From positions 1,426,001-1,490,000 of the forward strand of contig WJXW01000010.1 in the NCBI GenBank assembly GCA_015832175.1: DNA of 64,000 nt, read 5' to 3'. Below the pieces are notes generated by a model. The model did not search any database. It worked only from the letters and a program-made list of their open reading frames with translations, and was not told the DNA's origin. Source of the DNA: Paraphaeosphaeria minitans. Taxonomy: Eukaryota; Ascomycota; Dothideomycetes; Pleosporales; Didymosphaeriaceae. The translations under genes and the position numbers were made by a program. This document shows positions 35,117 to 48,292 of this stretch, piece by piece (position 1 is the first letter of the stretch; each line of letters begins with the position of its first letter).

Positions 35117-35691
35117 CCTATCTACCGTAGCATTCAAGGCAAGATGGGTTGAGGCCTCGTCTTGTTTCAGCCTGCCGTGGCCGCCCGCCCAAGTGACAGC
35201 ACCGAGCACGCAAGTCGTGCAGAGAGCAAGGGAGATTCACGAGTGACATGAGACGGTGGTTCGGATCCTCGCGCGTCCCGTGGCGCAGCAGCGTTGGAAG
35301 GAGGAGAAAGGGGCAGTGAGCAAGATGGGCACGATGAGAACAAGGTTGGTGTCGTCGAATCAGGGCGTTGGCCGGTGCGATGGAGTGCAGCGGTGGTCGC
35401 TGTGAACGCGTGGCTCTCAGCTCCGCTCCGAAACGAGACGGGCATGTGGACTGCAGCGCAGCGCTGCTGGCGAGTCGTTTGCAGATCGACAGCGACCCGG
35501 TCCACAAAAGCCGTCGGAGAGATACAGCGATCTTCGCAAGCGCATCTTGAAATCGCAGGTGTGGTGAATTTGCGGTGGAGCGCCGGACAATCTTGATGAC
35601 CCAGGGGACCCAGGGCGGCGTCATTGCGTGGGCACCGGTAGCGGCTTCCTGAAACTCGCCTCCAGGCTGCATGGGGGGTGCTGGCTACCCA

Positions 35692-35756
35692 CGACGCTGG
35701 ACGCTGGACGCTGGACGCTGGACGCTGGACGCTGGACGCTGGACGCTGGACGCTGA
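35692..35756. repeat. Short tandem repeat (7-bp unit GACGCTG), about 9 copies
   Basis: acgctgg repeated without interruption. Forms spurious open frames on both strands. Likely length-polymorphic between isolates. Confidence 0.95.
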
Positions 35757-36195
35757 AGTTTGATCGCCTGCTATTTCTTCCTTCCATGATCAATCGCTTT
35801 CTCTCCCGGACCTGTAAATTGTGTTCCAACCCTCTTTTTCCTTCCTGTCCAGCGCCGCCCTCATCTCGCCTGCATCGGGCCTGGCTCAGTTAGTGTAACG
35901 GTCGCGGCTGCCGTGCTGATAAGACATTCTGGCCCAGGAAGGGGCTGGTCGACTGCAACGCACCTACCGCGCGAATCACCCAGCGGAGCAGGGGTCTGTG
36001 CCTGCACCAACAATCTGCCCGCTGCAATGTCTGAAAACAGCGCCGCAAGATAATCTTATATCTCCCGCGCTGCCCCCTCCCCTCCCGTGTCCAGCTATTC
36101 TTTCGCATCTGCCTCCACGCTTCCACGTCCCGGTCAGGTACCGCTCTTCCTCCTCTCCCGACCTCCCGACCAGCCTCTGGCCACCCGCGGCCACG
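35757..36195. promoter_or_regulatory. Upstream region of the GT32 gene
   Basis: A pyrimidine-rich tract (36,068-36,180, ccctcccctcccgtgtcc and similar) directly precedes the start codon, typical of filamentous-fungal core promoters and 5' UTRs. Confidence 0.5.
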
Positions 36196-37469
36196 ATGCT
36201 CTCCTTCAAAAAGGCCCTCGTGCTTTCCCTCGCCGTCCTGACCCTGTTCTTCCTGTTCAAGAGCACCCACTCGTCCAACTCGCCCGCCTCGTACCGCAAT
36301 GCGAACGACATGCCCAAGCCCACGTCCATGCAGCCGAAGCCCAAGCCTGCGCCCAAGCCAGAGACCAAGGCCTTCGACACGCCCGACACGCCCAAGAAGG
36401 TCAGGCAGCAGATTCCCTTGGACGAGCTGCACAACAGGCCGCTGCGCAAGCAGCTCGAGTACCAGTTTCCCTACGATGTCGACTCCAAGTTCCCAGCCTA
36501 CATCTGGCAGACGTGGAAGTCGACGCCGGCGCAGGGCAACTTCCCTGAGGAATTCCGCGAGGCCGAAGCCAGCTGGACCATCAATCACCCAACCTTCGTC
36601 CACGAGGTCATCACCGACGACGTGGCCGTGCACCTGATCCGACACCTCTATGCCTCTGTTCCCCAGGTCCTCGAGGCCTACAATGCCCTGCCCGTCGCCG
36701 TCCTCAAGGCCGACTTCTTCCGCTACCTCATCCTCCTTGCCAGAGGCGGCATCTACTCCGACATTGACACGCACGCGTTGAAGAGCGCCGCCGATTGGAT
36801 CCCCTCGGATGTTCCCAGCGACTCGTATGGCATGGTCCTCGGCATCGAGGCTGATCCGGATCGCCCGGATTGGGCCGACTGGTACGCGCGCCGCATTCAG
36901 TTCTGCCAATGGACTATTCAATCCAAGCCTGGCCATCCCATCCTCGTGGATGTGGTTGCCAACATCACGCAGGAAACGCTGCAACGCAAGGCCGACGGCA
37001 AGCTCACCAAGGACCCCAAGGGCATAATCGAATTCACCGGCCCAGGCCTGTGGACCGATAGCGTCTTCTCCTTCTTCAACGACCCTGCATACTTCGACAT
37101 GAGCACCAGCAAGGGCAATATCACCTACACCCACTTCACCGGTATGAAGCAGCCTAAGAAGGTTGGCGATGTCATCATCCTCCCCATCACGAGCTTCAGC
37201 CCCGGTATCAAGACAATGAACGCCGGCGAAGAGGACGACCCGATGGCTTTTGTGAAGCACCAGTTTGAAGGTGCGTGACATTTTCCTCGAGTACTGGTGA
37301 TACTACTGTACGCCCTTCAGTACCACACTGATAGGTGTCACTGCTGCCAATATCCGATGCGACGGAACCGACGTGGTCTAGAGCGCCTCTGGGATACAAA
37401 TATGCTAATTCATGTACAGGCTCTTGGAAGCCCGAAAGCGAGCGCCACATTGGCATGATATTCAATTGA
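36196..37469 (+). CDS. Och1-like alpha-mannosyltransferase, GT32, type II membrane protein
   Basis: Glycosyltransferase of the Golgi lumen, probably adding a sugar from a nucleotide-sugar donor (GDP-mannose in the Och1/Hoc1 group) to glycan chains. Exons 36,196-37,270 and 37,420-37,469 join (GAAG|GTGCGT ... TACAG|GC) to give 374 residues ending SWKPESERHIGMIFN. Start chosen at the ATG before FKKALVLSLAVLTLFFLFKS, a single N-terminal anchor (residues 5-23); a Pro/Lys stem follows (about 38-66). The catalytic domain shows PAYIWQTWKS (about 103-112), LKADFFRYLILLARGGIYSDID with DXD at 189-191, and GPGLWTDSVF, all GT32 landmarks. The intron is long (149 bp) for this window. Acceptor specificity cannot be read from sequence. 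Confidence 0.9.
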
Positions 37470-38432
37470 TCGAATCCATCGACGCTTCGATAAAACCAGT
37501 CGATAACGAATTTCCTGTACATGATTTTCGACGCCGAATATATATTGTCGGACGGCGTATTTGAAGGACACAAAAATTTCACTAGGGCGAGGACACGGTA
37601 ACCGTTCCCAACGAAGGCATCCTCGAGACGAGTCTCTGTGGGCTCTGTGAGGCGATGCACAAGCACACTTGTGGCGCTTTTTACTGAGCTCATCGGTTCA
37701 GCTGTGCTGCAGTTGGGCAATGACCGTTTGTCCAAAGTAAAGCGTGGGTGAACCCCAAAAAGCAGGATGGGGATCTGGGACAGCGGCGTTTTCTTTTCAG
37801 CACCTTTTCTACCATCTTCCCATGTGCCTTTTCTTCTTCTTCTTCTTCTTCTTCCGGCAACAACACTTCAAGCGCTGAAGCAGTTGTTTCGAGGCCGCCG
37901 AGCCGCTTTCCTTTAGGCGTTGGATCAGCATCTCGATCTCACTGGAAGTTCATAGACGGAAAGGGGTCGCTCGGTGGTGGTTCAGCATACGCGTGATACT
38001 GAGCATTTTGTACAGGCCTTGTCTTGTCATAGCATGGTGTTGGTGGCTACCGGAATTGGCAGCCTGCGAGGTCGATATGGTTGCAGCAATTCAATCTTCA
38101 CATCTAACATCAATCGCGCACCTGGTTATGTTCACTGTAGGACTGTATTCGCACTGTCATGGTAAGACTCCATGGTGACATTGCGGGCGTGACTAACAGA
38201 AGCCGCGGCAGCCAGTTTCATTCCACACATCGCACAGCATCTTACCTCCTGACTCAAAGCATCCTCCATCATTACCACTACTACCCCATAACAAAAGCGA
38301 AGGAAGAAAGAAACTATTACAAGACCCGGGTATCTATGCTATCCAGATTCTCCTCAGCGTAGTCAAAGAACTGTTATTTCTCCACGCCATCACCTCCGTT
38401 GCCATTCACACTCTCCCTAAACCCCTCTTTCG
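37470..38432. other. Intergenic between convergent genes
   Basis: Holds a (TTC)n microsatellite at about 37,826-37,853. No gene recognised. Confidence 0.5.
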
Positions 38433-38900
38433 TCACGTCCTCCTCCGCGAAAAAGCTCCCAACAGACTCTCCCACACCAGCACCACCGTATCTCCCAAGC
38501 TCGGCCGCTTCTCCATCTCGCGCTCTTCGCGCTCGGAACGGTGGCGATGATGCGAGCGATGACTTTGTGTTGAGTGGTGGCTGTGGTGGCTCTGACTTGA
38601 CGGGCGGCGCGCGGGCGAAGGGGCCACGTAGGCGTCGTATGGTTCTTGGTTTGCGTAGGCGTCGTGGGGCGTGAGGTGATGCGAAGTCGTGGCGTTGTAG
38701 GAGGAGGAAGAGGAGTGGTGGTGGTACTGGTGTTGCGGGCGTGGCAGCGGGGTTAGGGCGTTGGAGGCGGAGGCGGAGGCGGAAGCGTGGGGTTGCGACT
38801 GAGACTGAGACTGAGACCGAGGCGGGTAATAGGGTTGAGGTTGGGATTCGTAGTGGGTTTTCGGATCGTAGGTGTGTGGTTGGGGAGTGTAGGAGGGCAT
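38433..38900 (-). CDS. Low-complexity His/Ser/Gln-rich hypothetical protein, 155 aa
   Basis: Single open frame. Starts MPSYTPQPHTYDPKTHYES; an in-frame ATG 13 codons upstream (38,939) is possible but less protein-like. The body consists of SQSQSQSQ, ASASASAS, HHHSSSSS and a HHSHHSTQSHRSHHRHRS stretch, then EREEREMEKRPSLGDTVVLVWESLLGAFSRRRT. The C-terminal short motif RPSLGDTV...ESL plus basic tail resembles the end of small ascomycete proteins of unknown function. Amphipathic C-terminal helix likely; no membrane segment or signal peptide. The (AS) run is encoded by a GGAGGC repeat at 38,763-38,790. Real gene likely but not certain. Confidence 0.55.
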   Translation of the reverse strand: MPSYTPQPHTYDPKTHYESQPQPYYPPRSQSQSQSQPHASASASASNALTPLPRPQHQYHHHSSSSSYNATTSHHLTPHDAYANQEPYDAYVAPSPARRPSSQSHHSHHSTQSHRSHHRHRSEREEREMEKRPSLGDTVVLVWESLLGAFSRRRT

Positions 38901-41900
38901 CTTGAGTGTTGGTGATGTTGTAATCGCGGTCAATGTCATCGGAATCAGCGTGGGTGGTAGAGGTGTAGTAGGGGGAGCGTACGTGTCCAGCAGGCCAGGG
39001 CAGGCGAGGCCGCCGTGATATATGCCGTGATGTTTGCCCGCCTGTATGTGCTGATCACTCAGCCTTGCTGACCGTCCCGCGTGTGCTGCGCAGCAACCTG
39101 AACCCAACCTTACCGATCCTATCGTATCTAGGCGGCCCTCAACGCACGCTACACTACATCGTCTACGTATTTCGTCCTTTCAAGCCACAACCAACGGATG
39201 TCCTTTTCGAATGACACATCAAGCACGAGTGCAATCATCTCATCTGCTGCCTGTCCACTTCGCCGCTCGCGTGTCACATGAGCGTGCTCAGCCCTGTAAT
39301 TGGGTGACTCAACTAGGCTGCTCACAAGTGCAGCGAAGCCCACCAAGCTGCAACGGCGATCGAGGGCGCGGAGCGGCTGTCCGGTGCTGAGTCGGATAGA
39401 TCCACGGTTTGCAGACGGGAGGGGCAAACTGCAGTATGACGTCGATGGCTTGGCAGGTGTGTCTGAGTCCGCGACATGGAGGCTGGTTGCGGAGAGAAGG
39501 CAGCGGGATGCCTTGCATTAATGCAGGGTATAGTGGGTGTAGGGGTTGTGGCAGCGGGTTGGTTGTTGATTTCTGGGGTAGAGGGGGCGAGGCTGAGTGC
39601 GACTGTCAAATCTGCATAACGATGCGTGTAGAGCATGCCCTCCATTGTCACTACAGAGCAAAGCTCAGCAGTTCACGAGGGTGCATCGAAAGTTCATATT
39701 TCTCTGATAATGTACCTGACAGGGTGATTGAAAAGACACATGCATACAAGATATCTGGTCCTGTTGATGGCAAAGTGAACCCCTGGCTGGTGATTGTGAT
39801 AGCATTCCGGTCTTCCAGGATAATCTTTGTGTTCGACCAGTGGTTCTGCTGCCACCGCTGGCTTCTATATTTTCTGTTGGTCATGAAGAAAATCAGCACA
39901 ACGATGGCTGTTATCGACGGTTTCTGAAGGGGTTTGTCAATTTACATATTAGTGTTTCTTTCATCTCATGAGGTGCGCAAATTGTGGCTCAGGGCTATCG
40001 ATGGAGCTCAAGTCGACAGGTAAACCCAACGTTTTGAGTCTTGTACTTTACGAATCGTCGGGTTAGAATGATACCCTTTTTCACTGAAAAGAGGAACACT
40101 ATACGGTACGCAGAGTGGATGTCTATTTCTTTGTAAAAACCAGGACTTGTCGCTTAGCTGAGATAAACTCACGCTGACTTGTTACTCGCGGCAACTTGTT
40201 ACTCGCGGCAACTTGTTACTCGTGCCTCGTTTCAGGAAGCTATGCATCAGCGTCCTTACTCACCACCTTTCACAGAATTTTTCAGAAAAGGAGTCCCTAC
40301 AAATTATCGCCAAAACCCGAATCAGCGTTTATGTCGCGCACAAGATGAAGTACCACCTCTAGTAAGCCGAGCTTCTAATCCGAAGCAGAACTGCGGCATG
40401 CACATGTGCCCAAGAACTTATGTAGAGTGGTGTGCAGGAACCCAGCTGCAGGTGAGGATTTAAAGTCACACCTCGCTGTTCAATTACTTAAACACAAAGG
40501 GCTACGCTCTCATGCCACTTTCCTCGCCGCAGCCGCAGCTCTCTTTACCTTCGAAGCAGCTACACATCTGGAGCGTCGATACAATTATTTCCGGGCACTC
40601 AAACAGCGGCACGTCTACGGAGACGGATGAGCAGGCTGCTGCTCCTTGAGCCCTTGCAAGGGCCCAGCAATCGCCAGTGGCTGCCCGGACGAAGGAGGCT
40701 CGAATCCACCCATGCCTACCGTTGAATATACTGAACCCTCATAGGCGGCATGCTCCGGTGCTGGAAAATTCCCTGAAAACTCCCCTGGAAACCACTATGC
40801 TGACAATGGCTGGTTTGACGCATCTAGCAAGGTCTGCAAGGAGACAACTCAGATTGCAACCGGAAGCCTATATTCCACACAGTCAAGAACTAGAATGAAG
40901 AGTTGGGCAAGGACTCCTCACCTCAGGTCTATGCATGGCAAAACGGGGCAATCGACAACAGCGTAAAGAGGCGCGATGTTATTGCCGTCCAAAAAGACAT
41001 TCCCGACAACGTGAAGAACTGCAGCATTCACTGGTACAAGCCCATGGCTTAGTAGGAATGTGCGAAAACATTGGTTGGTAAGTGAACTCCTTTCATCGGG
41101 CATCCCATGAATTATTTAAGTTCACAAGACAAAGAAGTCACCAGCCTTGGAACCAGGGAAGAGCTGTCTAAGTCTGGGAAATCCCAAGTGCAAGTGTATT
41201 GGAAAATCTCACTTGAGTGTTGAGGGGGTACATGAATTGATCTACTCCAAACAAAAATGTACATGAACCCATGGTTTGACATTCCATCTCATACAAGACC
41301 TGCCGTAGCATTTGACATTGTGCCAGCCCCAAGAAATTCAACCACCTGAAAAACCTGGAAGCCGGTGCGAGTACTAGTGCCACCGCCTGAGATGCTGCAA
41401 CCACAGGCGCTGCAGCAAAGTGATCCGCCAGACCGACGAGCTTGAAGGGGAAGGGTCATTTTCCAGCGTCGTGGTTGGAGCGTCGGCCTTGAGGGGCCAG
41501 ATGGGCAAGGACATTAGCGGTGAAAGCCAGGAAGAGTGCGGTATGGATAGTCTTGCAGATAATTTTAAGTCTTGAGTGGTTTCTGTGAAGCAGTGAAGGG
41601 AGCTTGGTTTGAGGATGAGGCGAAACCAAGACAGAAGTGTTCGTACAGAGGCGTGAAGACCAGACTGAAGTGTTCAAAGATTGGTGCGATAATGTTATCA
41701 GAGGAGGAGATTCCGTGCGGTTTTCATACCCAAATCTGTCCCATACCAACTTATTGATGAAGCCAGTTTTACATTCTTGTTGCAGCTTCGTCCTGAGCAG
41801 TCACTTCTCGCTTTTTCCTTCTTCTTCCACGAGCTGCTTCTTGAGTCTTGAAGTTTCCGTCCAAGAAGTGTTGTAATGTTATCCATCTCAATACTTCCAC

Positions 41901-43509
41901 ATCTGTAGGACTGATCACATCCCATATGAGACCGAAAGACAACACAACGTCGTGTTCTTGCATGCATGAAAGTTACAGGTACGAGAAGTGGCGCGCTGCC
42001 TGAGGAGTGTTTTATAGGTATGTCTAGCGAGGACGCTCCATATGGCTTAGCAAAAGTCTACATCTACACATTCTTGGTATGTGCAGTCGTAAAATCCAAC
42101 AGCAGCTTCGATTTCCACCTTTTAAGTCGCCTTGTTGATAACAGGGATATTTACGAACAGCTATCATGTTACATTGCCATGCACTGCCTAGGGAAGCGCT
42201 AGTACAATGCGAACAGTCTGGTTTATGATTGCATACTCACAGCTCTGTCACTATTAATATGTCTTTTGCACAACGTTTCGGTTGATTTTTCCTTCATGTA
42301 CTGGAGCTTAATGCACGACTTAATTCTCGGCTACTTTTATGTGTCAGGGCTAGAGCAGTTGACTCCATTGCTTCACGAGAAGGTCAGCAATGCAACAGCT
42401 CTGGCAACCGAATGAAAGAGTGTCCTATTGTTCATCATGCGAGGGATTTTGCGATTGGTACTTTGTGGAAAAGAGCGTGTCCGCACCTACAATGCTAGGT
42501 CAACATTTGTAGGACTGCTTTGCTCCTCGTGGCACTACATAGTGTACTCGAACTTTTGTTCAGGCACTGTAACTACGGAAAGTCGATAGGTACGTGTTGG
42601 TGTACCATCCGTCGGTTCGGCCGATCAAGAACTGCGATATGAAGGAACTCTCGGGGGGGGAAAGGTTCTAGAACTCACGTGCAAGAGGCAGAGAGACCTC
42701 TGGAACAAGGGCTGTATTAGAACAAAGGTACAACGCGATAAGAAATCCACTGTTGAGCATGTTCATGAATCGAACAATAGACAAGGCAGTGCATCTGGCA
42801 ACATCGGATGTATCTACCGAAGAGTGGGATAGTACAGGTGTCAGGGACCGATCTAGACGAAGTCGGACAAAGACCAGCCTCCTGCACGTGCGCTTCCACC
42901 AGTGACTCGGTGCCCTTCCACACCGGGGTGACCTCACTGTCAATGTCTCTTGGCCGGCCCACATTCCACAGTGCGAAACAAACACTCACCACGCCGAGAG
43001 CTTACTTGGTCCCACGGAGCGTCAAGTCATCCCATCGGACTTCCGACACGATCGCTGATCCAGAAAAGGTAACGCTAAGCCACAACAGTCAACGCCAGGC
43101 AGCTCACGCCCCATGTACACTTCGAATGTCGGACTTTTGCGCATCGCAATAGGTAAGAGGACCAGGCACCGTTTTCCTCATAGATGCAGCGGTGGCCGTA
43201 TAGACTTTATACTCATCTCCGGTGGATGCCCTGTTACACGCCTCGGATCCGATCCGAATCGATCCTGTAAACTAGGAAGTAATCCGCGGTGTCACTCTCA
43301 AAGTTCACATACATGAGGGCGAGGTTATCGAAAAAAATGATTCGAATGTACATTGAAGTCTATGTGCCTGTCCGCATGCGCGACGACGAGTGCGCCTGTG
43401 GTATCGATATTTACAGCAAGAAAAGGAAGAACGCCGGTGTGAAACTCCAGGTCATCATCAAAGCCCGGCCCCCATACTCACAGCCGGTTACGGCTGAGGC
43501 TTGGGGGGT
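38901..43509. other. 4.6-kb stretch with no recognisable gene
   Basis: Composition is normal and not RIP-like. Frames are short (longest 172 codons at 39,409-39,927, without family motifs or a shadowing gene) and no spliced model joined convincingly. It contains a 17-bp direct repeat (ttactcgcggcaacttg, 40,180-40,222). May hold a non-coding transcript or decayed genes. Confidence 0.5.
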
Positions 43510-44202
43510 TTAGATGGGGGCAGCAACCAGAGCACCAGTTCCGTACTGGATGTTCATGACGTCCATGCCGGAGAGCGGGTTCTGAGCGCCGAGCTGGTGA
43601 GCACACGAGGGCTGGTTGCTGACGGCAAGGTCAAGCGTGCAGACCTCATTGTAGCCGTACTTGCAGCCGCAGTCCTGGATGTTGTACAGAGCGGAGTTGT
43701 CGTGGAGCCAGGAGCCGGCAGGGCAGCCGACATAGGTGTTGATGCTGTTGGCAGCCATGAGTGGGAGTTTGCTGAGTCATGTCAGTGAATACAGTCAGGA
43801 TGAGCCAACACATCAAGTGACTTACCCATCAGGAGTCTTGATGATGGAGGCGCACTCGCTCATGGGAGCATCTTCAAACTCGGCGGGAATACCTCCACCC
43901 TGGGTAGGATCAACGGTAGCACTGGCGCCGACGTTGAGGTAGTTCCAGGCATCGTAGCTGATGTCGTAGGCACCGCCCGAGGTGTCGATCTGGAGGAGGT
44001 TGACAGTGCGGCCATTGGAAGTGACACGCTTGCAAAGGTTGTTGCAGTCGGGTTGCATGGGCCAGTAGGCAACGCGGTTAACGTCGATGAGGCAGCCAAG
44101 CACACCGATGGATGAAGAGTAGGCATCGTGGGGAGTGATGGAGATGCCAGTGGCAACGGCGGCCGAAGCCAAAGAGAGAGTGGCAGCAATCTTGGAAAAC
44201 AT
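43510..44202 (-). CDS. Small secreted protein with double-psi beta-barrel-like region
   Basis: Predicted 212 residues from exons 43,826-44,202 and 43,510-43,771 (54-bp intron, GG|GTAAGT ... ACTCAG|C). Start at the ATG before FSKIAATLSLASAAVATG, a clean signal peptide (cleavage near residue 19). Mature part: ISITPHDAYSSSIGVLGCLID, CNNLCKRVTSNGRTVNLLQID followed by GGAYDISYDAWNYL, which resembles the Asp..iDLS..af.. pattern of double-psi beta-barrels (RlpA/barwin/cerato-platanin-like folds); then NTYVGCPAGSWLHDNSALYNIQDCGCKYGYNEVCTLD. Eight or more cysteines are consistent with extracellular disulfides. Probably secreted to wall or apoplast; fold assignment is tentative and function unknown. 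Upstream 4 kb is gene-free. Confidence 0.82.
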
Positions 44203-47200
44203 CTTGAAGCGGGAAGATATCAAATCTTATGTTGAAGTTGGACTCGAAAGAGGTCGGGAACACGGTTCCTCGTTAAGATAGTTGTTACCGTGAAGGCGAC
44301 AGTCGAAGTGTTGCAATATGTTGTGACGCTCTTTGATGATACAAAGGGCTTTAAAGGATTGTAATGTGGAAGAAGGGACCGTGATGGTGTGGGTAGTTGG
44401 AAAGAATGAAGTGAGTCCTAACAAGGAGTGTAGTGGAGAATGAATCAAAGGAAAGACTGTTTGATGCTTGCACTGGGAGTCATATCGGTGGGAAGACAAA
44501 ACATCTTTATACCTGAGAACATGGGCAAAGCGGAATCTACGCTCGGGTTGTGAAGGGTGCTCTGACGCGTATACACACTCCTTTAGCCGAAGAGCTGTCG
44601 GAACCGCTTTGTTTGAGCCTCTAGGGCAATCTCCGGGCCGTCGTCAGACTTTTACTGGAGGGATACCAGGCGTGCTACATCGGAGGTTCACCCGAACGTG
44701 TTCTGGCAGGTTGACCGGACTTGAGTGGAAAGCACTGCAGCGCTCTGTTTGGCCCATCTGCCCCCACTCTCACTGCTAGCCGTGTGAACCAGGGCACAGC
44801 GTAGGCATCCGATTAAATTTCTTCAGTGATCGCAGCGGGTAGTGTCTACACCTACGTTGAGGCGTGAAGGGTTTGCACAAGCTTCTTCTAGGGCCCTTCC
44901 ACGCATGTGGCCACGCGGAAAACAGCCAGGCACAGTAGGTAACGTGCGCCCTCCCGTGCCGTGTTCCTGCATTTCCGAGATCAAAGACATCGCTAATTGG
45001 CCGGAAAACTCGTGGAGCAGAGGTCATCGTCGGTTAAGGGACCTGCTCATGACGGAAGGCTTGAAGATGAGGTTTGATGAGATTCGTCTGTGATTGGGCG
45101 GACTTGAAGGGAGCAGATCGGACTGGGCGACAGGCAAAGGCGGCGCTGAAACGGATCGAAACGGCGGGTTCCTGTGGCTTGTGGCTCTACTCCGGCCCGC
45201 ATGACAGCAGCCTACCTATCGATAGTACCATTGACGAGTACCGTTGATGGTTTGCCGATCATCTGCGTGTGCCGGCGAGGAAGAGGGAGTTTGCGTAAAA
45301 ATCTGCAAGGGACGCTTTGTCTTCCGTACCTAGCAGACACTCAGCTCAGCACGACGTCTTCTCCGACGACATCACCGACGGGATTGCCGTGCCGTATCTG
45401 TCTTGCTGCATTCCTTTATTGCCGACAGCTGTGGTGTACCTGTCTGTTGGAATTAGTTGATACGTAAACTATGTGGTGGTGACTGCAAGTGTACCGCGAC
45501 GCATCTCGGTACTTGCACAGCTTGCGACAACGGCCGTACAGCAACAACGCAACTTGCCAACAACAGCGAGCCTCGGAAGGTAGAGCGGCAGGGTTCTGCG
45601 AGACATTGAAGCGGCCACCTCGGCGGACCTACTCCGGATCCTCAAGACTGGCACACGGCACCGCGCAGGACGGAACGTCTTCGCAGGCATGTCTCTGAGT
45701 AATCGCTGGCACGCTTGTAAGTTATCTCGACTTGGCGTGTATTATTCAGTAATGTATATAGGGTTTAAGGCTAGAATATCAGCAAAGGTAGAGCGAGATA
45801 GCGTCAGAGCTCGCATTCTAGAATCTTTTAAAAACATATCGTACTTACTTCATCAGAAGCTAAGCCTAGATAGATAGCTTACAGGCCTTGCCAGCCATTA
45901 CTCCGAGACATGCCCGCGACGAGATTCCGGGGCAAGGCGGCGCATTTCCAACTCCACTTCGCTCATGGACTCCAGCTACGGGCTCTTCTTGTGGGGCTGG
46001 CTTTCTCTGGCCTTCCACCCCGAAGAATTGACAGACATTTTTCACATCGACAATGCCTGACCTGTCCATGACGTGACTTACGCGTTGGGCAAATGTGTCG
46101 AAGATTATTGTTTATTTCCCCACTGGTACTCCATGTGGGAAGGTAGGTAGTAAGGATGATCACCGTGCAGTGATCCACAGGGAGTAGCGTCTAAACGGAC
46201 CGTAGTGGAGCAGGTCTGCATCGTCGAGAAATGCCGGGGTAACACCAGCCTGGGAGCTTGACTTCGTAGCCTGCGCCATATCCATGCTGCGCATCGACGA
46301 CCCGTCTCGTCTCTGTCGAAATAGTTTACACACGCGGCGACGGTGTGCTGTCAATGCTCCCACCGGTGAACGATCGCCCAGCAGGGGCTTGGTACCTACA
46401 CTAAAGAAAAACTAGCAACGAACCCAAAAGTGGGTTCAGAGACTGTGGGATGGCGGATGACTTCTGTCTGGCTCGATAGGCGTAGTTATGTCAAATTCTA
46501 GGATACGTGCAATCGACGTGTTGTATCGAGACGGTCCCCAGTGGAGCAATCCAAGAGCGCGCCGCCGAGATCGGGGTGCATCCGCATTGACGCGCAATGA
46601 GCGTTCTGGAACAATGTGGATCGCGCACGCCGAGTGGCGTGGGACCAATGTTGATGACTTTCACCAGTATGTTCATGGGCAGTAGCATCGGCGAACGATC
46701 CGCACTGAGGATGGCTGCATCGACCAGCGGAACACCTGTGTGAAAAATGCATCGAACAACATCTGACCAGAGGTTTCGCGGGGCTCGAGATGCTCATGAA
46801 AACTGCTTTGGAAACGCACAGGGTAGGTAATGACCTGCAAATGCATGTACGGACCTTTGTGCTCTTGCTATCAAGCACGCCGCCTCTACCTGCAGACGCA
46901 AGCTGAGATAGACGCATCACGAACGCGACCTCTCCAACGCATGTGTGTCACCCGTACTGAGTGGACCCGTGCCGTTGCACTGGACTGCCGTAGGTACAGT
47001 AGGTCTGTGCTTCACTGATGCCTACATTCAACTTGCACCGTCCAAATGGTCGGTAGTAGACTTGATTGATCAAACTCTGGGGTACATCACCCGCGGGCAT
47101 AATGTTCCGGATTGTCCAGCAAGACCATGCTGTCCCGTACACACCGACCTAGGAGGTACCGGTGCGGGTGCGTAGCGCGTTGACTTACACTCGAGGAAGA

Positions 47201-48292
47201 TCACGAAGAGGTCTGAACATCCCTACTACCTTATGCACCGGTGCTTCGTGGGAGGGTATGTTTTCCAGCCGACCGACACCTTGAGACCTTGACCCGCGGT
47301 TCGCAGCTGCGTGTCCCCACCTCCGCACTGAAGATGTAGGCAGCGCGCCGCCAGCGCTCGCCGCACGGAAAGTGACCGTGTTGAGTTGCATATCTCCGCG
47401 CCATGCATAGCGTACCGTCTTACTCACTCAACTGGGGAAGTCGGAGCGGCCGTTCGGTACACGGTACACTACACTGTTGTATATGCCGGTGCGAGCGCCT
47501 TCAAACTACCCCAGAGCCCAAGCTTTGTAACCGGCTCTGCCATCGATTGTCCTTCCACGGCTGGCGCCAGAGGAAGCTTCTCTAATTACCTAGTACCGTA
47601 CAGCCTCCTGCCACTCGGCAATTACTCTAGGTAGGCCTGCTGAGATTGCGGAGTGACCCACCGACTATCCAACGCACTCGAATACATCTCCTGTATCTTC
47701 ATAAGAGCCACAGGTGAGGCCCGAACTGTCAAACCTTCACCAACAAGTCTCATCAGTGCTGGCGGCCCTCTGACGGATATACGAGGGAGACTGCTGGAGC
47801 TCGCAAGAGTCGCCTGCGAGAACACTTTGTAAATCTCCACCTTTGCATACACTGCAACTTGCCGGGTCGTTGATTGATCTACTAAGGTGAACAGTAAGGT
47901 GAACAGTAAAGTGAATAATTACAAGGTGAATAATGCATACCAAAAGTAAACAAAGGATGAGTGATGGTAGGTCTTCGCAAAGCATACCCGTGCGGTAAGT
48001 CAGTAGACAGCTCAACAGATGGAATCGAGGCTTGGAAGATGAATTTGTGGATGTTGTGTGGTGCACAGTGACGATACTGTGTTGAGTGAGGTTCCGAGGC
48101 TCTGTTGCCGAGCTCAAAGAGTGCAATAGTACAGTCAGGTAAGCGACGCTCCATTCATCATCGCCATACAATATTGTACATGTCGAAGCGTCCGTGCCGT
48201 GCCCACTTCAAATGCCACACATATAATACAAGTCCAGCCGTTATACACCAGCAATGCACATCGTACAGCTCCATCCCATGCGTCGCACACAT
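44203..48292. other. 4.1-kb stretch with no recognisable gene
   Basis: First few hundred bases are promoter and 5' UTR of the secreted-protein gene. A short AT-richer patch (45,730-45,880) with many TA steps may be a transposon scrap. Near 47,884-47,932 there is a short repeated ggtgaacagtaa/ggtgaataat. A 76-codon minus frame (47,622-47,852) is the most protein-like piece, unidentified. Confidence 0.5.

Noticed and set aside
35118..35829. Long overlapping minus-strand frames of 184 and 220 codons
   Set aside because: They run through the 7-bp tandem repeat (VQRPASS repeats) and each other; no family motif, no sensible composition.
35880..35935. Stretch resembling tRNA D-arm (ctcagttagtgtaacgg)
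   Set aside because: No matching T-arm or acceptor stem; does not fold as a tRNA.
35890..37281. 463-codon minus-strand frame opposite the GT32 gene
   Set aside because: Antisense of a GC-rich real gene; GT32 motifs, DXD and signal anchor are on the plus strand.
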